DNA of 64,000 nt, from NCBI GenBank assembly GCA_031761405.1, contig JASEVX010000083.1:283526-347525 (forward strand). The letters are read 5' to 3'. This stretch comes from Serripes groenlandicus (taxonomy: Eukaryota > Mollusca > Bivalvia > Cardiida > Cardiidae). A program made the position numbers and the translations under genes. The stretch's first letter is position 1. Every line of letters begins with the position of its first letter. This document shows, one piece after another, positions 55,967 through 64,000 of this stretch. The notes beneath the pieces were generated by a model. It had not been told where the DNA came from, did not search any database, and saw nothing but the letters and a program-made list of their open reading frames with translations.

Positions 55967-57140
55967 AGATCTTTTATTTTCTTATCGTCAGTTCAGAATA
56001 CTTTTCTATTTTCAATTCTTTATTTGATGCAGGTGACTTTTGAAGTGTTACTGACTTAAACACTATGAGAAAACAAAAATGCTTTTATTGAGCAATTTAT
56101 TCTTTTCTTTCATTGCATTTTACTCTATCTCAAAATTCAATTGCCTACAATATTCATATTTTTGGCCGGATTGCTCTAGCAATTCCGGTCTATAGATTGG
56201 CGATGTCCGTCTGTCCGTCTGTTTCAGGTTAGGCAAAATATTAAAGTTTTAGGTTAGGCAAAATCTCAGCACTGGAAACGGTTAGAAACTTGAAACTTTG
56301 CCTGAAGGTAACCAGTAACAAGTTCTATTGATTGTTATGGTTACTTTGACCTTGACCTTGGTTTGTCGATTTTCAAGGTCAAATTGCCTACAATCCGGCC
56401 TTACCGTCTTCAGCGGTTTCTTGTTCCCACATACAATAAATCTGCAGCAAACAACTTTAAAAACATCTAAATAAAAATACTGTTAATCTCATTAATTTAA
56501 TAGAGATGAAAACGTTGTGGCAAAAGGAGAAATTGCCAATTTTGAGCAATTTCTCCATTTGCAAAAATGTTTTCAAAATGTGTCTGCTGCAGAGGTTAAC
56601 CCTTTACCACTAACATACTTCTGATGATGTAAAGTCTGTATGTGGTAAAGGATTAACTAAGAAAGAATCTAAAAATAATTTACATGTACACAATTTAGTA
56701 TTAGGTAACAGGTTACATTACTCAAAACTTGTAATACTTGGCTGTGGAAGAGTAGCAGACAACTTCTTGAATAATTGTAGGGAAGGAGAAATTTCTCATA
56801 TTAGAACAAATTCCTCCTACCTTAAAAAGTTTGGACAGAGATCATTCCAATTTTTTCTCGAAAATAGTTGGAAAAGGAGAACATGCTGATAATGATGCAT
56901 TTCTTCCTTTCCAAAACTATTTTCTTTTCAGGAATAACATCAAACTATCATTTGTCACGATATAAAATGTTTTGCCCCAAAGATATATGTACAAGCATGT
57001 ATTAGTGTTTAACCCTGTCCCACATGCAGATGACTAATAATAATGAATTTATAACTTTAAAAAACATTGTTGCAAAATCAGAAAATCGTGACAAGAAATT
57101 TCTCTTTTTGTTATAATGTTTTGTCACTATTAAGTTCATA
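55967..57140. other. non-coding with dispersed repeats
   Basis: 56,156-56,430: block with GGCCGGATTGCTCTAGCAAT, GTCCGTCTGTCCGTCTG and TTGACCTTGACCTTGG. 56,598-56,655: palindrome CCCTTTACCACTAACATAC ... GTATGTGGTAAAGG. 56,505-56,600 and 56,770-57,110: repeats with GGAGAAATTTCTC. Confidence 0.5.
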
Positions 57141-57149
57141 ACTTCCCGG

Positions 57150-57370
57150 TCTGTCTAGGGTAAATTACCAGTGCGAGCGGTACCAATTATTCTGACACCG
57201 ATGGATAAGTGGTAATGCTATCCCCGCAACCCTGGGCGCAAAGATGAGACGCCATTACTACTATTACTTGTATGAGGATCGAACTTTAGTCTCCCGCTTC
57301 CGAGTCAAACACTGTAGCCACTAGATGTACATCACGGAGACGGCCATGACAGTCAGTTAACACCAGGGTC
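57150..57370 (-). mobile_element. diverged SINE, minus strand
   Basis: Order of GGTAATGCTATCCCCGCAAC, GACGCCATTACTACTATTAC and ATGAGGATCGAACTTTAGTC (reversed B box) parallels the copy at 59,848. Confidence 0.55.
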
Positions 57371-57982
57371 GATGGACTGAATGAAAGTGACATACCGGGA
57401 TTCGAATTTACATCGAATCATAGTCATTTTATTTTCTGGGATTCCGAAATATATCTAGATTTCAACATGTTCAATAAAGTAGTTGGATACTACTTTATAA
57501 TTAAAATTCAATAGTTTTAGATGTAAGCAAATACAATGTATGGTAATAATGTGTGTCATAGTTTGAAACGACCTCAAAAGTATGTGTTATAAACTATTAT
57601 TAATTAACTATTGCGTATTTGACGCGATACTAGAACAACCGTATAGCTAATACAGAACAAAAGAAGACAATATTTGCTAAAACTCGCCTAATATGGACCA
57701 AGTCGGCCAATATGAATTTCTGCCGTTTTCATTGGCTACAAAACTCGCCAAATACGAAATCTGAGGAATGGACCATTTTCATTGGCTGTCGAAACTCGCC
57801 TTATACGAGAATGGTGGAACACAAAAATGAATTAGGTAGCCGTCTTTTTTAAAGATCAACGCATTGAATTGACAAAGTAACCGTTTTTAACTTATATTTT
57901 CCGCCATATTAACCATTAATTGTTTATTTAAGAGTATAACTAAAGACTCATGTATTTATAAAAAAGTTGATTAATAAAATAC
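57371..57982. other. AT-rich spacer
   Basis: Holds three AACTCGCC blocks with TTTTCATTGGCT (57,690-57,830); otherwise unassigned. Confidence 0.4.
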
Positions 57983-58119
57983 TTATTAATTAGGTGATTT
58001 CATATTGGCCGAGTTATTTGTCCTCTGTCAGCAGTATTGTCCTTCGCCCTTCGGGCTCAGGCCAATACTGCATACCTCGGACAAATAACTCGGCCAATAT
58101 GAAATCACCTAATTAATAA
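57983..58119. mobile_element. foldback hairpin element, 137 bp
   Basis: Arms 57,983-58,023 and 58,079-58,119 are perfect 41-bp inverted repeats (TTATTAATTAGGTGATTTCA and on to GGCCGAGTTATTTGTCC). Partial pairing continues inward around GCAGTATTG; the loop contains CGCCCTTCGGGC. Confidence 0.92.
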
Positions 58120-58387
58120 CATTATAATATACATTATAGTTTCATATACATTATAGGTTCAATAGATTCATACATTGGTTCATAAACACTGTATATGCAT
58201 GTACACAATATGTTCATTAAAGGTATGTATTTATAGTATATGCTTTCGTACATTATAGGTGCATATATACTATAAATGTATGAACTTTATAGGTTCATGT
58301 AAATTATAGATTCATGTATAATATATGCTCATGCACAATGTAGCTTCATATACACTATATATCTATGCACAGTATAGGTTGTTGCAC

Positions 58388-59685
58388 ATTATAGATTATT
58401 ATCCCCCGCTTTTTCGAAGAAAAAAAGGGGGGTTATTAATTTCGGTTTGTCCGTCCGTCCGTCCGTCCGTCCGTCCGTCCGTCCGTCCGTCCGTCCGTCC
58501 GTCCGTCCATCCATCCATCCGTCCGTCCATCCGTCTGTCCATCCGTCTGTCCGTCCGTCACACTTCGTTTCCGTGCAATAACTGCCACAAATGTGAACCG
58601 TTTTCTTTCAAACTTGGTAACAAGGTTAAATGCCTTAAGGGCTAGGCCATGTTCGATCGTCACTTTCGGCGGACTTTATTTGGTGGAGTTATGGCCCCTT
58701 ATTTAACAAAAAATGTCGTTTCTTGCCGTTTCCGTGCAATAACTGCCACAAATGTGAACCTTTTTTTTTCAAACTTGGTAACAAGGTTAAATTCCTTAAG
58801 GGCTAGGCCAAGTTCGATCGTCACTTTCGGCGGACTTTATTCGGTGGAGTTATGGCCCCTTATTTAACAAAAAATGTCGTTTCTTGCTGTTTCCGTGCAA
58901 TAACTGCCACAAATGTGAACCTTTTTTTTTCAAACTTTGTAACAAGGTTAAGTCCTTAAGGGCTAGGCCAAGTTCGATCGTCACTTTTGGCGGACTTTAT
59001 TCGGCGGAGTTATGGCCCCTTAATTAACAAAAAAGGAATTTATTGAAACTTGGAACATAAATAGATGGCAATGTGAAGTTGTGCACCTTGCAAGAATTAT
59101 AACTCTGGGCCACTTTGTTGCACAGTTATCTGACCTTGTTCAATATTTTAATAGTGTAAACTTTGTCCAGAGCAGAACTCAGAAACTACTTGAAGGAATT
59201 TATTGAAACTTGGAATACAGATAGATAGCAATGTGAAGTTGTGCACCTTGCAATAATTATGACTTATCTCCCCTTGTTCAATATTTTAATAGTGTAAACT
59301 TTGTCCAGAGCAGAACTCAGAAACTACTTAAAGGAATTTATTGAAACTTGGAATATAGATAGATGGCAATGTGAAGTTGTGCACCTTGCAAGATTTATGA
59401 CTTACATCTCCCCTTGTTCAATATTTTAATAGTGTAAACTTTGTCCACAGCATAACTCAGAAACTACTTGAAGGAATTTATTGAAACTTGGAATACAGAT
59501 AGATGGCAATGTGAAGTTGTTGCAAAGTTATTGACAAACTGCAATGGGGAGACATATGTTTTTTTATAAAAACAACCTTTCTAGTTTACCCTGTAATACA
59601 TGTTCAATAAAAAATCTACTGACATGTTTAAACCTAACCTCAACATTTTCCTACAATATTTCCTGCAAGCGGGGGATATAAATTT
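58388..59685. mobile_element. TATCCCCCGC TIR element with composite tandem interior
   Basis: Ends TTATCCCCCGCTTTTTCG and CAAGCGGGGGATATAAA. Interior: (GTCC)n at 58,446-58,560; three units of about 160 bp from 58,569 (TTTCCGTGCAATAACTGCCA, TTCGATCGTCACTTTCGGCG); four units of about 140 bp from 59,033 (AAGGAATTTATTGAAACTTG). No real ORF. Confidence 0.85.
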
Positions 59686-59847
59686 CATGAATTTGATTGT
59701 TAAAGTATATATATACACGTATGTTCATTATATAGTCAAGTAAATTATAGGTGCATGTACAATATAGAAATCTTCCTTAAACAACAAGCGGTCGCCTATG
59801 CATCGTGTTTCAGTCCAACAATGGAAGAAGTAAGTTAAAAAAGATTT

Positions 59848-60098
59848 ATTTGTTTGTTTGGTTGAAAGTTTTCCAACGCCGCTTTTAAGTATTTTCAGTT
59901 CTATCACGGCGTTTCCCGGTTAAGTAACCAGTACTTCTGGTCCATTTATCCAGCCACCAGCGAGTCCGTCGTAATGCTTACCCCACAAACCTTAACGCCA
60001 AGGAAGGACAGCCATTACTTACATTTTTTAAGTAATTGGTATGACCTAGTCGGGTATCGAACCCGCAACCTCCCGAACTCGAGGCCAAGGTTTAAACA
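59848..60098 (-). mobile_element. tRNA-derived SINE, minus strand
   Basis: TGTTTGTTTGGTTGAAAG tail side, CCAACGCCGCTTTTAAGTAT, CCGGTTAAGTAACCAGTACT, and the reversed B box GGGTATCGAACCCGCAACC near the tRNA-like head. Confidence 0.75.
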
Positions 60099-60433
60099 GA
60101 GCTCGTTCATTAGAAAAGGTACGACCTGGCATTTCTGAACCGTGTAGATTCAGATAAGTCTGTACATCTGCTCCGTTTAATCAGAATCTACACAAGTTGG
60201 CAGAAGCTTCTAACAAACTTATGTAAGTAACAGTCTGTTCAAGATCTACAGTGTTCGCAAATGCCATGTTGTAGCTTTTCCATGAACATATTTAAAATAA
60301 CATTGATTGATTGGAGTTTTACGACGATTTCTGGTTAAACCACGAAGGTAAGTTTACATGTGTTTCCTTGCTTTCAAACACCAGTACCCATACAAAGTTA
60401 TTCTCAAGCAAAAACTGTCCTTTTTCACAGACA

Positions 60434-60646
60434 GATTGATTTCAGTTTAACGCCGTTTTCAACAATTTTCCAGTCATATCAAGCAACTGACTGCTTTTCC
60501 ACATAAACTGTTAGCCCATTGGTGAATGACGCTTGTCACAGTGACTTTTGTCAAACGTCGGAAAGAATGTTGGCCGAGCTTGGGTTCGAACTCACAACCC
60601 CTGGATTGACAGCCCGCGTCGCTACCGACTGAGCTAACGGGGCTCG
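60434..60646 (-). mobile_element. complete tRNA-derived SINE, minus strand
   Basis: TTTAACGCCGTTTTCAACAA tail, GTGACTTTTGTCAAACGTCG body, GGGTTCGAACTCACAACCCC and GCTACCGACTGAGCTAACGG as reversed B and A boxes. Same family as 17,108. Confidence 0.88.
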
Positions 60647-60669
60647 GCTCTTCTCAGACGTACTACTTT

Positions 60670-60815
60670 AGCCTTTTGGTGGGAGACAAATGACGCTAGT
60701 AACAATGGGTTTTGTCAATCATCAGGAAGAATCGATGCACGGACAGGGGCTCGATCCAACGACCACCGTCTGGATTGATAACCATCGTTGTTACCGATTC
60801 AGCAATCGCAATTGG
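60670..60815 (-). mobile_element. diverged tRNA-like SINE head, minus strand
   Basis: GGGGCTCGATCCAACGACCA and GTTACCGATTCAGCAATCGC resemble reversed B and A boxes of a second SINE lying directly behind the previous one. Confidence 0.5.
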
Positions 60816-61129
60816 ACTTGTTAACATTGTTTTAAACTGATTGGAATTACAGTGGACTCGCGACATGTGATACTTTGAATATATCATTTTAACCGAACAC
60901 ATTCCTGGATCTGATATGTCTTTTGAAAACAACAAAGAAACAGCTCTCAGCAATCAGACCAGCTGCTGCACTGTTTTCAATCAAAATATCTATTCGTTCC
61001 AGGAATTGGTTCGAGTTAACCGATTGATTCTAATTATCACATACTCGAGTTATAGTGTAGTGCTCAAAGTTGAGTGGAAAATAAGACGACGGATGCATCA
61101 GTGACAGAATAAACAATACCAACAGTTCT

Positions 61130-61210
61130 GGATAACTTCGAAAAGCCGTAATATCATTGAAATGGTGTTGAAAGCGTCGTAAAATACTATTCAAACCAAT
61201 AAACAAATCA
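61130..61210 (+). mobile_element. SINE 3' fragment
   Basis: GCCGTAATATCATTGAAATG, TTGAAAGCGTCGTAAAATAC and CAAACCAATAAACAAATC form a diverged tail. Confidence 0.5.
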
Positions 61211-61239
61211 TGGGAATGCATTTATTAAGACACTTCTGT

Positions 61240-61972
61240 ATTATGAGCTTATTTCAATAAGAAAGTCATGGATTGAACGTACAAATGTTATAAAGAATAA
61301 TTATGTATAATGAGCTTATTTCAATAAAAAAAGTCATGGATTGAACATACAAATGTTATAAAGAATAATTATGTCTATAATGAGCTTATTGCAGTAAGAA
61401 ATTCATGGATTGAACGTACAAATGTTATAAAGAATAAGTATGTATAATGAGCTTATTTCAATAAGAAAGTCAAGATTGAACATACAAATGTTATAACGAC
61501 ACTTCTGTATAATGAATTTATTTCAATAAGAAAGTCATGCATTGAACGTACAAATGTTATGAAGAATAATTATGTATGATGAACTTTTTTCAGTAAGAAA
61601 GTCATGGATTGAACGTACAAATGTTATAAAGATTGAGTATGTAAAATCAGCTTATTTCAGTAAGAAAGTCATGGATTGAACGTACAAATGTTACAAAGAA
61701 TAAGTATGTATAATGAGCTGATTTCAATAAGAAAGTCAGGATTGAACATAGAAAAGTTATAAAGACACTTCTGTATAATGAATTTATTTCAATAAGAAAG
61801 TCATAGATTGAACGTACAAATGTTATAAAGAATAAGTATGTATAATGAGCTTATTTCAATAAGAAAGTCATGGATTGCACGTACAAATGTTATAAAGAAT
61901 AATTATGTCTTTTATGAGCTTATTTCAGTAGGAAAGACATGGAGTGAACATACAAGTGTTATAAAGAATAAA
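61240..61972 (+). repeat. 66-68-bp satellite, about eleven units
   Basis: Unit core GAGCTTATTTCAATAAGAAA, GTCATGGATTGAACGTACAA, ATGTTATAAAGAATAA. Spacing 66-68 bp; ends exactly where a GAGCCG element begins. Confidence 0.88.
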
Positions 61973-62231
61973 TATGAGCCATTCCACGAGAAAGCCAGCA
62001 TTATGGTGTCTGCGTAATGTATCGACCCAGATCAGCCTGCGCAGTTCGCGCAGGCTAATCCGGGCCGACACATTCCGTCTTGGGGGATAGAGGTATAGCG
62101 TAATGATTCCTGAGATAGAAAATCCACAGGAGGCGAAAAGTGTCTGAGCCTTCGCAGCATGCTTAGGCTGATCCGGGTCGATACTTTACGCAGAGTCCAC
62201 AATGTTGGGTTTCTCGCGGGACGGCTCATAT
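61973..62231. mobile_element. GAGCCG-type TIR element, copy 6
   Basis: TATGAGCCATTCCACGAGAA to CTCGCGGGACGGCTCATA, TA at both ends, 259 bp, interior as in copy 2. The only copy here outside the ABCC gene. Confidence 0.88.
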
Positions 62232-62269
62232 GTCTATAAGAGATTATTATTTCATGGTCAAGTCCTTTG

Positions 62270-62355
62270 TATGATTCGTGTCATCTTCTTCCAAATCTCC
62301 GCCGCGATATGACTGAAAAATGGCTGAAAATGGCGTTAAACCCCAATCAATCTTC
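62270..62355 (+). mobile_element. SINE 3' tail fragment
   Basis: CCGCCGCGATATGACTGAAA, then GCTGAAAATGGCGTTAAACC and CCAATCAATC. Confidence 0.6.
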
Positions 62356-62749
62356 CGAATCTGAATATTTAGTTGTAAACTATCGTTACTAAATATAGCA
62401 TAGTGTAATGTACTAAAAATAGCACAGTTGATCTAAATATTTTTCAAAAGAGACTACCTGTGTTTTTAATTTGGCAAAACAACGAACAATGAATGCTTTA
62501 CGAAAATATACAAATAAAAAGTTCAGAGTTTTTTGGGGAAGACCGACGCGAGCATTTTTATCATAAGTGTAGACTGAGTCCTGTCTTCACACCCATGCAT
62601 TAAGATCTGAAAGGATGAAGTGTATCGGAAAATTCTTAGACCTGTATCTTCAACGATCCCAAAATGCCATAGGTTTTTATTCTGCTCCGTAATTGAAAAT
62701 CGTAACCTATTTTCAGCTCACCACAGACATCTATCTTCAGAACGTTAAA

Positions 62750-63382
62750 AGAGAAGACTGTGAGATGCCTCCTCAACAACCGGATTCGGGAAGACTGTGA
62801 GATGCCTCCTCAACAACCGGATTCGGGAAGACTGTGAGATTCCTCCTCAACAACCGGAGTCGGGAAGACTGTGAGATGCCTCCTCAACAACCGGATTCGG
62901 GAAGACTGTGAGATGCCTCCTCAACAACCGGATTCGGGAAGACCGTGAGATGCCTCCTCAACAACCGGATTCGAGAAGACTGTGAGATGCCTCCTCAACA
63001 ACCGGATTCGGGAAGACTGTGAGATGCCTCCTCAACAACCGGAGTCGGGAAGACTGTGAGATGCCTCCTCAACAACCGGATTCGGGAAGACTGTGAGATG
63101 CCTCCTCAACAACCGGATTCGGGAAGACCGTGAGATGCCTCCTCAACAACCGGATTCGGGAAGACCGTGAGATGCCTCCTCAACAACCGGAGTCGGGAAG
63201 ACTGTGAGATGCCTCCTCAACAACCGGATTCGGGAAGACTGTGAGATGCCTCCTCAACAACCGGATTCGGGAAGACCAGGAGATGCCTCCTCAACAACCG
63301 GATTCAGGAAGACTGTGAGATGCCTCCTCAACAACCGGATTCGGGAAGACTGTGAGATGCCTCCTCAACAACCGGATTCGGT
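62750..63382 (+). repeat. 37-bp minisatellite, about seventeen units
   Basis: Unit GAAGACTGTGAGATGCCTCC TCAACAACCGGATTCGG; variants GACCGTGAG and GGAGTCGG occur in a patterned order. The ORF running through it is an artefact of the stop-free unit. Confidence 0.95.
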
Positions 63383-63503
63383 AGGTTTTCAAGTGTTATC
63401 AAGTTTTGATTTACTATCTTCACATTAACATGTGTTTAGAGGCTCGTGTATATATATCGTAAGACAAATGTTTGTATACATGTATACATTTCAACATACA
63501 TAC

Positions 63504-63665
63504 GGAATATTACGTTGCGGGAGCGATAAAAGGGTTTGTATTGCACGACAAGTAGCGTGGAAAAATCGATATCTTACGAGACCGAAGGTCGAGTAAGATA
63601 TGGATTTTCCACGCTACGAGTCGTGCAATACGTACCCATTTATCGCTCCCGCAACGTAATATTCC
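63504..63665. mobile_element. foldback hairpin element, 162 bp
   Basis: Arms beginning GGAATATTACGTTGCGGGAG and ending in its complement; about 75 bp per arm with a few mismatches, centre GACCGAAGGTC. Confidence 0.92.
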
Positions 63666-64000
63666 TTTTATTATATACCTACGATCGATGAAGAGCGAAA
63701 AAACTATTAAATATACAGATTCAATACATTGTTTATTGGGGATACCTCGCTGAAAGTATTCCGCGCACTGTCTGACGTCACAATCTTGTATTTACACCGC
63801 ATGTAGATACGGAATTTTAATCTGTCGTGGTGTATTTGCGCATGTCAATCTGCATGTATTTCCACCGGAAAATGTACAGGCATATAATAAAATACAATAC
63901 AAAACCTGGCTGCACAGTGAAGATAGTTTGACATAAAGTAATCAAACAAACAAACAAACAAAATAAAAACATGTTATTGTATCATCTCTAAAAAACGGAA
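63666..64000. other. window end, nothing recognised
   Basis: AT-rich; (CAAA)n at 63,945-63,962. No coding signal. Confidence 0.4.

Noticed and set aside
58325..58663. ORFs on both strands rich in SVRP or DGRT
   Set aside because: Products of the (GTCC)n simple repeat.
63204..63428. 74-codon ORF with 37-residue repeat
   Set aside because: The 37-bp minisatellite has no stop in any frame; 37 is not divisible by three, so all frames are read in turn.

Overview
The window is animal nuclear DNA, most likely from a bivalve mollusc. It has short exons in long AT-rich introns, GT-AG splice sites with conserved phases, tRNA-derived SINEs ending in CAATCAATC-like tails, 260-bp TIR elements of the GAGCCG type, and several tandem-repeat-bearing mobile elements of kinds common in bivalve genomes. 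Species assignment is inference.

Region 1 (1-22,057, + strand) is the 3' three quarters of an ABCC (MRP1-like) full transporter. Twenty exons in perfect phase register encode 1,168 residues ending in MAKDAGLV: the end of TMD1, NBD1, linker, TMD2 and NBD2. The 5' exons (TMD0 and the first helices of TMD1) lie outside. Its introns hold four GAGCCG elements and a fragment of a fifth, five SINEs, two LINE fragments, a long (CT)n tract and, after exons 11 and 12, tandem arrays whose repeat unit contains the 3' edge and splice donor of the preceding exon.

Region 2 (22,058-25,490) is intergenic, with one SINE with clear target-site duplication and a LINE 3' end.

Region 3 (25,490-38,441, - strand) is the most unusual part. 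A decayed transposase-like gene has a basic N-terminus, a core with MDFAEN, TDGCSAQYK and GPSDG motifs, a Cys-rich CFCEGC segment, an RG-rich/acidic exon, an array of 135-nt phase 2-2 exons, and a short C-terminal module. About 5.3 kb of it is duplicated in tandem. One copy has seven array exons, the other six, and all thirteen are open. Two unrelated repeats interrupt its N-terminal coding part.

Region 4 (37,020-48,590) is repeat-rich: hairpin-ended elements with internal tandem repeats, a broken pogo/Tigger-type transposase with a 26-residue repeat tail, SINE pieces, a purine-rich tract and sequence in which I recognise nothing.

Region 5 (48,595-54,395, + strand) is a nearly full-length RNase H-bearing non-LTR retrotransposon of I/Nimb type. 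ORF1 has CCHC knuckles and overlaps ORF2 as ATGA; both are broken by stops and frameshifts.

Region 6 (54,395-64,000) has no convincing gene. It holds tandem-repeat elements, a (GTCC)n-bearing TIR element, two near-perfect foldback hairpins, SINEs, a 66-bp satellite and a 37-bp minisatellite.

The only gene that looks functional is the ABCC transporter. The tandem exon array of region 3 and the exon-edge-seeded repeats of region 1 deserve most attention.
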